This document shows positions 1 through 5,000 of a DNA stretch of 5,000 bases, in pieces. Both the position numbers and the translations under genes were made by a program. Each line of letters opens with the position of its first letter. Positions within the stretch are counted from its first letter, which is position 1. The notes beneath the pieces are model-generated. The model saw only the letters and a program-made list of their open reading frames with translations, did no database searches and was not told where the DNA came from. Source of the stretch: an uncultured bacterium (lineage in GTDB: Bacteria > Actinomycetota > UBA4738 > HRBIN12); NCBI GenBank assembly GCA_937881155.1, contig CALGFI010000112.1, positions 1 through 5,000 of the forward strand, read 5' to 3'.

Positions 1-1
1 T

Positions 2-23
2 CGTGCTCGCCGAAACGAGCGCG
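2..23. other. Hairpin at left window edge
   Basis: Bases 2-9 pair with 16-23 to give an eight-pair stem (one T-G wobble) around the six-base loop CCGAAA. No T-run follows on the plus strand. It could be the end of a gene to the left or the 5' leader of a divergent gene, and it could also be chance in GC-rich DNA. No gene can be called in positions 1-97. A plus-strand frame ends at the TAG at 31-33, but only ten codons of it are visible. Confidence 0.25.
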
Positions 24-54
24 CACAGTCTAGCGGCGACGCCATCGGCAGGCG

Positions 55-85
55 TTGCATGCCGCCGTCGAGGCCCTGCTAGCCT
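55..85 (+). promoter_or_regulatory. Putative trpD promoter with extended -10
   Basis: The hexamer TAGCCT at 80-85 fits the actinobacterial -10 pattern TANNNT. It is preceded by TG at 77-78, giving an extended -10 (TGCTAGCCT). A weak -35-like TTGCAT lies at 55-60 with a rather long 19-base spacer. The -10 ends 12 bases before the trpD ATG, so a start site about seven bases downstream would leave a leader of only about five bases. No Shine-Dalgarno site lies in those bases, which agrees with a near-leaderless mRNA. This is inferred from pattern only. Confidence 0.4.
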
Positions 86-97
86 CCGGCCCCACGC

Positions 98-1132
98 ATG
101 ACCGAGCGCGATCCGGATCTGTGGCCGCACATCCTGTCGAAGCTCGCGGCGCACGAAGCGCTCACCGCCGACGAGGCCGCCGAGGCGATGCAAGAAGTAA
201 TGGCGGGCGAAGCGACGCCGGCGCAGCTCGGCGGGCTGTTGATGGCACTGCGGACGAAGGGCGAGACCGTCGACGAGGTCGACGGTCTCGCCCGCACGAT
301 GCTCGCCTTCGCCAATCCGGTCACTCCTCCTGCTCCCGTGATCGACACGTGCGGCACCGGCGGCGACCGAACCGGCACCTTCAACATCTCGACGATCGCG
401 GCGATCGTCGTGGCGGGCGCCGGCGTTCCGGTCGCCAAACACGGCAACCGGGCGGCGTCCTCCCGCTGCGGATCCGCCGACCTGCTCGAGGCCCTCGGCG
501 TCCGGATCGACCTGCCTCCTGCGGGTGTGGAGCGGTGCCTCGCCGAGGCGGGCATCGCGTTCATGTTCGCGCCTGTGTTCCACCCCGCGATGGGTCACGC
601 CGCACCGGTGCGCCGCGAGCTCCGCGTGCCGACGGCGTTCAACTTCCTCGGTCCGCTGACGAATCCCGCGCGCCCGTTCGCCCAAGTGGTCGGCGTCTCC
701 GACGAACGCATGCTGCCGCTCATGGCCGAGGTTCTCGCTCGGCGCGGCACGCGGGCGAAGCTGTTCCGCGGTGCCGACGGCATCGACGAGCTCACGACGA
801 CCGGCCCTTCGAAGGTCTTCGAGGTCGACGCCGGGGCCGTGACCGAACGGTCGACGGACCCCGCCGAGCTCGGACTCTCGCCCGCGACACCGGACGACTT
901 GAAGGGCGGGGATCCCGGCGTCGCGGCGGAGATCGCCTGGGCGATCCTGGGCGGTGAGCAAGGCCCGCGCCGCGAAGTCGTCCTCCTGAACGGGGCCGCC
1001 GCGCTCGAGGTCGGCGGTCGCGCCGCGTCAATGGAGGAAGGGCTGACGGTCGCGGCCCGGTCGATCGATTCCGGCGCCGCTTCCGCGACGCTCGAACGCT
1101 GGGTCGCCGTCTCAGCTGCAACGAGCGGGTAG
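98..1132 (+). CDS. trpD: Anthranilate phosphoribosyltransferase TrpD
   Basis: This cytoplasmic enzyme joins anthranilate to phosphoribosyl pyrophosphate (PRPP), giving phosphoribosyl-anthranilate and pyrophosphate in tryptophan synthesis (EC 2.4.2.18). The 344-residue product has normal family length. A helical N-terminal domain (about 1-75) precedes the catalytic nucleoside phosphoribosyltransferase fold. Visible motifs are the PRPP loop GTGGD (86-90), NIST (96-99), KHGNRAASSRCGSAD (114-128, binding PRPP and anthranilate), RRELRVPTAFNFLGPLTNP (172-190), and GIDELT (228-233), whose Asp230 and Glu231 are the expected magnesium ligands. All key residues look intact. The ATG is well fixed: an in-frame TAG at 80-82 lies 15 bases upstream and the next Met is residue 31. 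No Shine-Dalgarno site is present. The gene is not next to other trp genes here, a common arrangement in actinobacteria, and is followed after 12 bases by dcd. Confidence 0.96.
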   Translation: MTERDPDLWPHILSKLAAHEALTADEAAEAMQEVMAGEATPAQLGGLLMALRTKGETVDEVDGLARTMLAFANPVTPPAPVIDTCGTGGDRTGTFNISTIAAIVVAGAGVPVAKHGNRAASSRCGSADLLEALGVRIDLPPAGVERCLAEAGIAFMFAPVFHPAMGHAAPVRRELRVPTAFNFLGPLTNPARPFAQVVGVSDERMLPLMAEVLARRGTRAKLFRGADGIDELTTTGPSKVFEVDAGAVTERSTDPAELGLSPATPDDLKGGDPGVAAEIAWAILGGEQGPRREVVLLNGAAALEVGGRAASMEEGLTVAARSIDSGAASATLERWVAVSAATSG

Positions 1133-1135
1133 CAT
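1130..1135 (+). promoter_or_regulatory. Putative -10 element for leaderless dcd
   Basis: The hexamer TAGCAT fits TANNNT and ends nine bases before the dcd ATG, so transcription would begin at or within a few bases of the start codon. Its first three bases are also the trpD stop codon. There is no good Shine-Dalgarno match in the gap. The element would give dcd its own transcript besides read-through from trpD. No -35 box is evident, and the call rests on pattern and spacing. Confidence 0.35.
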
Positions 1136-1144
1136 CGCGCGGCG

Positions 1145-1729
1145 ATGATCCTGTCCGACATCGACATCCGCAAGGAGATCGCGGCAGGCCGAATCGAGAT
1201 CGAGCCGTTCGACGAGACGTGCGTGCAGCCATCGTCGGTCGATCTCCACGTCGACTCGCAGTTCCGGGTCTTCGCGAACTCGCGATACCCGTACATCGAC
1301 GTTCGAAAGCCCATGCCCGAGCTCACGGAGCTCGTCGAGGTCGAGGGTCCGGAGCCGTTCATCCTGCATCCGGGAGAGTTCGTACTCGGGTCGACCCGCG
1401 AGCGCGTCCGACTGCCCGACGACATGGTCGCGCGACTCGAGGGAAAGTCCAGTCTCGGTCGGCTCGGCCTGTTGATCCACTCGACCGCCGGCTATGTCGA
1501 TCCGGGCTGGGACGGGTACCTCACCCTCGAGCTGTCGAACGTGGCCAACCTGCCGATCACGATCTACCCCGGCATGAAGATCGGACAGATCTCGTTCTTC
1601 AGGCTGTCGACGGCGGCGGAGACCCCGTACGGATCAGGCCGCACGCGGAGCAAGTACCAAGGACAGCGCGGCCCCACGGCGAGCCGCTTCTTCGAGGAGT
1701 TCGCGAACGGAGAACGCTCGGAGGGCTAG
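1145..1729 (+). CDS. dcd: dCTP deaminase, probably bifunctional (dUMP-forming)
   Basis: This enzyme supplies dUMP for thymidylate synthesis. Classic Dcd deaminates dCTP to dUTP; the bifunctional type also hydrolyses the product to dUMP and pyrophosphate (EC 3.5.4.30). The product has 194 residues, the usual length. Visible features are the N-terminal LSDIDIRKEI, VQPSSVDLHVD (27-37), LHPGEFVLGST (74-84), the phosphate-binding EGKSSLGRLGL (99-109), HSTAGYVDPGWDGYLTLELSN (112-132) with Glu129 as the probable catalytic glutamate, and the C-terminal closing segment SKYQGQRGPT (169-178). As I recall it, the M. tuberculosis bifunctional enzyme shares these blocks, including HSTAG in place of the E. 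coli form; bifunctionality is inferred from that. The start matches the family N-terminus, and an in-frame TAG (the trpD stop) 12 bases upstream rules out a longer protein. It probably acts as a homotrimer, as the family does. Confidence 0.95.
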   Translation: MILSDIDIRKEIAAGRIEIEPFDETCVQPSSVDLHVDSQFRVFANSRYPYIDVRKPMPELTELVEVEGPEPFILHPGEFVLGSTRERVRLPDDMVARLEGKSSLGRLGLLIHSTAGYVDPGWDGYLTLELSNVANLPITIYPGMKIGQISFFRLSTAAETPYGSGRTRSKYQGQRGPTASRFFEEFANGERSEG

Positions 1730-1736
1730 TCCTCCG
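1719..1736. terminator. Candidate bidirectional terminator hairpin
   Basis: CGGAGG (1719-1724) pairs perfectly with CCTCCG (1731-1736) around the six-base loop GCTAGT, which contains the dcd stop codon. It sits between the convergent dcd and response-regulator genes, where a shared terminator is expected. A pyrimidine-rich stretch ending in TTTT (1757-1760) follows on the plus strand but not immediately. On the minus strand no T-run follows. The stem is short, so this is only a candidate. Confidence 0.35.
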
Positions 1737-1763
1737 GTTCGCCTATCTCCTCGTCGTTTTGCG

Positions 1764-2465
1764 TCACGGTCTGGAGCTGCCCGCTCCCGCACCGAACTGA
1801 GCGGGTTGTAGACCGGGACCGATGCCCATCGCCACGGCGGCCATGGCCGCCTGGGTCCTGTTCGTCACGCCGAGCTTGCGGAAGACCGCTGCGAGGTGCG
1901 CCTTGACGGTCTTCTCGGAGAGGAACAGCGCGCGCGAGATGTCGCGGTTGCTCCTCCCCTCGGAGAGGAGCGCGAGGATGTCTGTCTCGCGCTGCGTCAA
2001 CGAGCTCGTCGGGCGGTGATGCATCTCGCCGTTCTCGACGGAGGTCGCGCCTTCGACCGTCTCGAACAGGTTCTGGATGACCCTCGGCGACAGGACGTTG
2101 CCGCCTCCCGACAGCGCGACCTTGATCGCCTGCTCCAGGTCCTCCGGTGTGGCGTCCTTCAGCATGTAACCCGCGGCTCCCTCGGCGAGCGCGCGCCTGA
2201 CGTAGTGGGCGTGATCGAACGACGTGAGCATGATCACGGGGACGTTGGGCCAGCGTTCGCGCATGTCGTGCAGGAGCTCGAGTCCGTCCAGGTCGGGCAT
2301 ACGCACGTCGACGAGCGCGATGTCCGCGCCCGTGGTGGCCATCGCCTCCATCGCCTCAGCGGCCGAGCTCGCTTCGACGACGTCTGCGTCGCTGAACGAC
2401 TCGCGTACGACGTGTCCCATCCCACGGCGCACGAGCGCGTGGTCGTCCACGATCAGGATCTTCAC
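1764..2465 (-). CDS. NarL/LuxR-family response regulator
   Basis: This is a DNA-binding transcription factor switched by phosphorylation, almost certainly by the kinase encoded just upstream. The product has 233 residues. The receiver domain (about 1-118) shows the acidic pair Asp7-Asp8, phosphoacceptor Asp53 in ALVDVRMPDLDG, switch Thr81 (MLTSFD) and Lys103 (GYMLKD), so all canonical residues are present. A linker rich in polar residues (about 135-153) leads to a LuxR-type helix-turn-helix (about 155-213) with LTQRETDILALLSEGRSNRDIS and LSEKTVKAHLAAVFRKLGVTNRTQA. The tail after residue 213 is Gly/Pro/Ala-rich and probably disordered. The GTG start (2465-2463) is chosen because the protein then opens with the family-typical KILIVDDHALVRRG and has AAGGAG seven bases upstream. 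Longer in-frame readings give low-complexity Arg-rich sequence. The start overlaps the kinase stop by GTGA, implying translational coupling. Target genes cannot be deduced. Confidence 0.95.
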   Translation of the reverse strand: MKILIVDDHALVRRGMGHVVRESFSDADVVEASSAAEAMEAMATTGADIALVDVRMPDLDGLELLHDMRERWPNVPVIMLTSFDHAHYVRRALAEGAAGYMLKDATPEDLEQAIKVALSGGGNVLSPRVIQNLFETVEGATSVENGEMHHRPTSSLTQRETDILALLSEGRSNRDISRALFLSEKTVKAHLAAVFRKLGVTNRTQAAMAAVAMGIGPGLQPAQFGAGAGSSRP

Positions 2466-3157
2466 GACGTCACTCCTTGATCCACGGGGAGCCGCGCGAC
2501 GACCCTCGTGCCGTTGCCCGGCGACGACTGGACGTCGAGCGTGCCGTTCACCTCGGCCACGCGGCGGCGCATCATCTCGAGCCCCAGATGACCGGCGTGG
2601 AGGCCGGTTTCCTCGGGTGGGAACCCTCGCCCGCCGTCTTCGATCCGAACCTCGACGCCGCTGGCCGACGCGTGAACGTCGACGGCGACGTCGTTCGAGT
2701 CGGAATGCTTCGCGGCGTTGGCCACGCACTCTCGGATCACGGAGGTCGCCACGTCGAGCACGGGCCCGGGTACCGAACCCAGATCTCCGTTCACCGACCA
2801 CTTCGCGCGGAGCTTCCATCGGTCCATTACGTGTTCGATGAGCTCGTTCACCGACCGATGGACCTCATCGGTGCGCGGCGACAACGCCGAGAGCAGCGCG
2901 CGGATCTCGTCGAGCGCGGCGCGCAGCTCCGTCGTGGCGTCGGTGATGGCCTTGACCGCGTCCTGCGGGGCAAGGTCGACCCGTCGCGCCTGCCACTCGA
3001 GCTCGAGCACGGCGGCGGTTACGACCTGGGTGAGGCCATCGTGGATCGCGTAGGCAAGACGTGTCCGCTCACGTTCGATCGGGTCGTCCGGCGCGACGCC
3101 GCCAAGATCCGGCGGTTCGTCCCCCCCGACGCCCGCGGCTGGTGTCGTCCCGTCCAC
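2462..3157 (-). CDS. Soluble sensor histidine kinase, NarL-partner type (HisKA_3)
   Basis: This kinase autophosphorylates on histidine and passes the phosphate to the response regulator encoded immediately downstream. The 231-residue product has a short polar, Gly/Pro/Asp-rich N-terminus (1-25), a HisKA_3 dimerisation segment (about 28-95) with phosphoacceptor His39 in AYAIHDGLTQ, and an HATPase_c domain (about 130-225). That domain has the N-box ECVANAAKHS (Asn147), G1 DGGRGF (174-179) and G2 GHLGLEMM (189-196). There is no transmembrane segment, signal peptide, or PAS or GAF domain, so the signal must be cytoplasmic or come from a partner. The frame stays open upstream to an ATG at 3274. 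I prefer the GTG at 3157-3155 because AGGAG lies four bases before it, and the extra 39 residues are Arg/Pro-rich with no domain character. The stop overlaps the regulator start by four bases. The specific DegS/LiaS/NarX-like subfamily is not resolved. Confidence 0.9.
   Translation of the reverse strand: MDGTTPAAGVGGDEPPDLGGVAPDDPIERERTRLAYAIHDGLTQVVTAAVLELEWQARRVDLAPQDAVKAITDATTELRAALDEIRALLSALSPRTDEVHRSVNELIEHVMDRWKLRAKWSVNGDLGSVPGPVLDVATSVIRECVANAAKHSDSNDVAVDVHASASGVEVRIEDGGRGFPPEETGLHAGHLGLEMMRRRVAEVNGTLDVQSSPGNGTRVVARLPVDQGVTS
2473..2478 (-). promoter_or_regulatory. Ribosome binding site of the response regulator
   Basis: AAGGAG on the minus strand lies seven bases before the GTG start, within the last codons of the kinase gene. 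This strong site fixes the regulator start and supports coupled translation of the pair. Confidence 0.8.
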
Positions 3158-3161
3158 TCGT

Positions 3162-3166
3162 CTCCT
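3162..3166 (-). promoter_or_regulatory. Ribosome binding site deciding the kinase start
   Basis: AGGAG on the minus strand is followed by ACGA and then GTG. The four-base spacing is a little short but workable. It is the main reason for placing the kinase start at 3157 rather than at the ATG at 3274. Confidence 0.6.
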
Positions 3167-3171
3167 ATTCG

Positions 3172-3190
3172 GTTCGTGGCGAACGGTTCG
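3172..3190. repeat. Alternating GTTCG/CGAAC repeats upstream of kinase
   Basis: GTTCG (3172-3176), CGAAC (3180-3184) and GTTCG (3186-3190) alternate in orientation, separated by TGG and a single G. The middle copy can pair with either neighbour. The cluster ends 15 bases before the kinase start codon. It could be an operator, alternative hairpins in the kinase mRNA leader, or chance. No promoter matching TANNNT was seen on the minus strand between 3158 and 3310. Confidence 0.35.
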
Positions 3191-3204
3191 CGCCTCTAGG
3201 CGCG
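3189..3204. other. Short hairpin in kinase leader region
   Basis: CGCGCC (3189-3194) pairs with GGCGCG (3199-3204) around a four-base TCTA loop. It partly overlaps the third GTTCG copy, so the two structures would be mutually exclusive in RNA. It lies about 30 bases upstream of the kinase start. Function is unknown. Confidence 0.3.
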
Positions 3205-3249
3205 TCCGCACGCCTGGCACTGGCATAGCCGTACCGCTTGCCTCCGTCG

Positions 3250-3263
3250 GCCGTCCGGACGGC
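3250..3263. repeat. Perfect 14-base palindrome, possible operator
   Basis: GCCGTCCGGACGGC reads the same on both strands with no spacer, so it is better suited to binding a dimeric protein as DNA than to forming an RNA hairpin. It lies about 93 bases upstream of the kinase start, in the only long intergenic region of the window. Short GC-rich palindromes also arise by chance in such DNA. Confidence 0.3.
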
Positions 3264-3310
3264 GCCCATCGCACGACCGGGCACAGGCTCCGTTCGGTCT
3301 AGTCCTTCTT

Positions 3311-3346
3311 CGGCCGGTTGGGGCGTTCGCTTGAACCCCCCGGCCG
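3311..3346 (-). terminator. Strong hairpin, probable terminator of the iron-sulfur gene
   Basis: CGGCCGG (3311-3317) pairs with CCGGCCG (3340-3346). After a TT bulge (3318-3319), GGGG (3320-3323) pairs with CCCC (3336-3339). The tip has a competing GTTC/GAAC stem with a GCTT loop. It begins 25 bases past the stop codon of the iron-sulfur gene. There is no T-run downstream on the minus strand (an A/G-rich AAGAAGGA follows), so it would be the U-less type often proposed in high-GC actinobacteria, or an mRNA 3'-end protecting structure. Confidence 0.5.
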
Positions 3347-3371
3347 GGAGTGCGGTCACCCGGGCGGCGGG

Positions 3372-5000
3372 CTACGGAGAGACGGTCCCGAGCGAGCGCG
3401 CGACGAGCTGAGCGATATCGACGACATCCGTCCCGTCGCCGCGCGCCTTGGAGCCGTCGTCGAGCATGATCAGGCAATAGGGGCAGGCAACGCCGACGGC
3501 GTCGGCGCCCGTCGAGGCGGCCTCGTCCATCCGCTCGGCGTTGATGCGCTTGCCGATCCGTTCCTCCATCCACATGCGCGAGCCGCCCGCGCCGCAGCAC
3601 AGCGCCCGCTCGGCGTGTCGCGGCATCTCGACCAGCTCGACCCCCGGTACGGCCGAGAGGGCTTCGCGGGGATCGCGGTAGACATCGTTGTGCCGGCCGA
3701 GATAGCAGGGATCGTGGTACGTCACGCGTGCGGGCACGCGGCCGCTCGGCAGCAGGCGGCCTTCATCGATGAGGCGTCCGAGGAGCTGCGAGTGGTGAAC
3801 GACCTCGTAGCGCCCGCCGTAGTCCGGGTATTCGTTGCGGAGCGTGTTGAAGCAGTGGGGGCAGTTGGCGATGACCTTCGTTACTCCCGCCCCGTCGAGC
3901 GTCTCGACGTTTCGCTCGGCGAGCGTTTGGAACAGGTACTCGTTGCCGATCCGGCGGGCGGGATCGCCGGTACAGAGCTCGCGAGGCCCGAGGATGGCGA
4001 ACGACACCTGAGCGCGCTGCAGCAGCAGTGCGACCGCCCGCGAGATCGCCTTCGCCCGGTCGTCAAACGAGCCCGCACAGCCGACCCAATAGAGGTACTC
4101 GGGAGCCCGCTCGCCATCGCCGATCACGCGGACGTCAAGCCCGTCCGCCCACGACGCGCGCTGCGCCTGAGGCATCCCCCACGGGTTCCCGGCGCTCTCG
4201 AGCGCGCGAAGCATTCCGCCCGCCTCCGGCGGGAAGCGCGATTCGGCCATGACGAGGTTCCGGCGCAGGTCGACGATCGTGTCGACGTGCTCGATGTCGA
4301 CGGGACACTCGTGCACGCACGCGCCGCATGTCGTGCAGTCCCAGACGACCTCCTCGTCGACGATTTCCGGGACGAGCGGGGACGCTTCAACGGTCTCTCC
4401 GCGGCCGCGAGCGCGTAGAAGATTGGGCCCCTCGGCGAGCAGATGGTCGCGGAGGTTCATCACCAGGAGCTTCGGCGACAGCGGCTTGCCGGTATTCCAC
4501 GCGGGACATGCCGCCTGGCATCGCCCGCACTCGGTGCACGCGTATAGGTCGAGGGTCTCCTTCCGCGTGAGGTCGGGAAGCGTCGCCGCGCCGAACCGAA
4601 CGTCGTCATTCGCCGCGGCCGCCTCGACATCGACCCGGAGCGGGGTGAGGTAGCCGAGCGGCTTCGTCTGGGCGAAGAAGACGTTGATCGCGCTCGTCGC
4701 GATGTGCAGGTGTTTGGAATAGCCGATGTAGACGAGGAACCCGAGGATCAACGCGACGTGCGACCAGAGCAGCAGCCACATCGTGGCGCGGTGTACTCCG
4801 GGCGACATCCACTCGAACAGCGCGGATGCGGCAGTCGACAAGGGAGTCCACCACCAGTCGGGGGCCAGACCGAGCGCGATCCGCGCGCCACGGCCGAGGA
4901 GCAACGTCGCGATGATCAGGAAGATCAGGGCGAGGATCCGGTACGCATCGCCGTGGTGGCTGCCGACGAACCGCTCGGGTCGCTGCACGAGTCGGATCCA
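3372..5000 (-). CDS. Membrane-bound iron-sulfur oxidoreductase (FadF/EtfD/HdrD-like), 5' end outside window
   Basis: This gene probably moves electrons from a soluble donor, such as electron-transfer flavoprotein in fatty-acid oxidation, to membrane quinone. Family members include B. subtilis FadF and M. tuberculosis EtfD; the donor is inferred. The frame runs open to the right edge, so 542 C-terminal residues are visible and the N-terminus is missing. A GTG at 4988 has no sign of being the true start. Numbering from that GTG, hydrophobic segments at 15-32 and 68-90 belong to a NarI-like membrane part, and His77, His93 and His95 (YSKHLHI) are possible haem ligands. Two [4Fe-4S] motifs follow: Cys151/154/157/161 and Cys218/221/224/228. 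Then come two CCG domains. The first has Cys304, Cys339 and CPHC (376-379), but CTGDPARR replaces the usual CC pair. The second is complete: Cys428, Cys464-465, CPYC (502-505). Intact reading frame; no frameshift seen. Confidence 0.88.
   Translation of the reverse strand, partial: WIRLVQRPERFVGSHHGDAYRILALIFLIIATLLLGRGARIALGLAPDWWWTPLSTAASALFEWMSPGVHRATMWLLLWSHVALILGFLVYIGYSKHLHIATSAINVFFAQTKPLGYLTPLRVDVEAAAANDDVRFGAATLPDLTRKETLDLYACTECGRCQAACPAWNTGKPLSPKLLVMNLRDHLLAEGPNLLRARGRGETVEASPLVPEIVDEEVVWDCTTCGACVHECPVDIEHVDTIVDLRRNLVMAESRFPPEAGGMLRALESAGNPWGMPQAQRASWADGLDVRVIGDGERAPEYLYWVGCAGSFDDRAKAISRAVALLLQRAQVSFAILGPRELCTGDPARRIGNEYLFQTLAERNVETLDGAGVTKVIANCPHCFNTLRNEYPDYGGRYEVVHHSQLLGRLIDEGRLLPSGRVPARVTYHDPCYLGRHNDVYRDPREALSAVPGVELVEMPRHAERALCCGAGGSRMWMEERIGKRINAERMDEAASTGADAVGVACPYCLIMLDDGSKARGDGTDVVDIAQLVARSLGTVSP

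Noticed and set aside
55..957. Long plus-strand reading frame of 300 codons overlapping trpD
   Set aside because: It is Arg-rich, low-complexity sequence in another frame of trpD, whose motifs are all in the frame starting at 98.
595..1425. Minus-strand 276-codon frame spanning the trpD-dcd junction
   Set aside because: Ser/Arg-rich shadow of two well-recognised genes, with no domain or ribosome binding site.
2466..2819. N-terminal extension of the response regulator to a start at 2819
   Set aside because: The extra 118 residues are Arg/Gly-rich shadow of the kinase gene. The receiver domain begins exactly at the GTG at 2465 with a good ribosome binding site.
3311..3346. tRNA-like or riboswitch element suggested by the GTTC-loop-GAAC hairpin
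   Set aside because: No cloverleaf arms or acceptor stem can be built around it. The structure is a single hairpin placed where a terminator is expected.
3165..3359. Small 64-codon minus-strand frame in the intergenic region
   Set aside because: No ribosome binding site, no recognisable domain, and it runs through the probable terminator and the inverted repeats.
3318..4418. Plus-strand 366-codon frame opposite the iron-sulfur gene
   Set aside because: The opposite strand carries unmistakable cysteine motifs. This frame is the antisense shadow typical of high-GC DNA.
1..5000. Mobile element, CRISPR array, toxin-antitoxin or other defence system
   Set aside because: No transposase, integrase, terminal repeats, spaced direct repeats or short unexplained gene pairs were seen; all five genes belong to known housekeeping or regulatory families.

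Overview
The window is GC-rich, almost fully coding bacterial chromosome. It most likely comes from an actinobacterium (Actinomycetota), possibly an uncultured lineage. The best clue is the dCTP deaminase, which follows the bifunctional deaminase/dUTPase type characterised in Mycobacterium tuberculosis almost motif by motif. GTG starts, start codons without a Shine-Dalgarno site behind TANNNT hexamers, and the overall base composition fit that reading. No finer taxonomy can be supported from sequence alone.

Layout. Positions 1-97 are a short non-coding stretch upstream of trpD. Two plus-strand genes follow: trpD (98-1132, anthranilate phosphoribosyltransferase, tryptophan synthesis) and dcd (1145-1729, dCTP deaminase, probably dUMP-forming). 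They lie in the same frame, 12 bases apart. A 34-base convergent gap, with a small hairpin over the dcd stop codon, separates them from three minus-strand genes. Read in their own direction these are: a large membrane-anchored iron-sulfur oxidoreductase cut by the right window edge (5000-3372); a 214-base intergenic region with a strong hairpin near its start and several inverted repeats; a small soluble histidine kinase (3157-2462); and a NarL/LuxR-type response regulator (2465-1764). The last two overlap by the four bases GTGA and form one translationally coupled two-component operon.

How the genes relate. The kinase and regulator clearly work as a phosphorelay pair. The kinase has no transmembrane or recognisable input domain, so its signal must be cytoplasmic or come from a partner protein. 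The iron-sulfur protein has a NarI-like membrane part, two [4Fe-4S] ferredoxin motifs and two cysteine-rich (CCG) domains. This matches the FadF / EtfD / HdrD-like family, which passes electrons from soluble donors such as electron-transfer flavoprotein to the quinone pool. Nothing in the sequence links it directly to the two-component system beyond adjacency. trpD and dcd are housekeeping genes placed side by side without an obvious pathway link.

I found no mobile element, CRISPR array, tRNA or rRNA, and no convincing new multi-gene system. The points most worth a second look are the apparent leaderless or near-leaderless promoters of trpD and dcd, the missing cysteine in the first CCG domain, the sensorless kinase, and the inverted-repeat-rich region upstream of the kinase.
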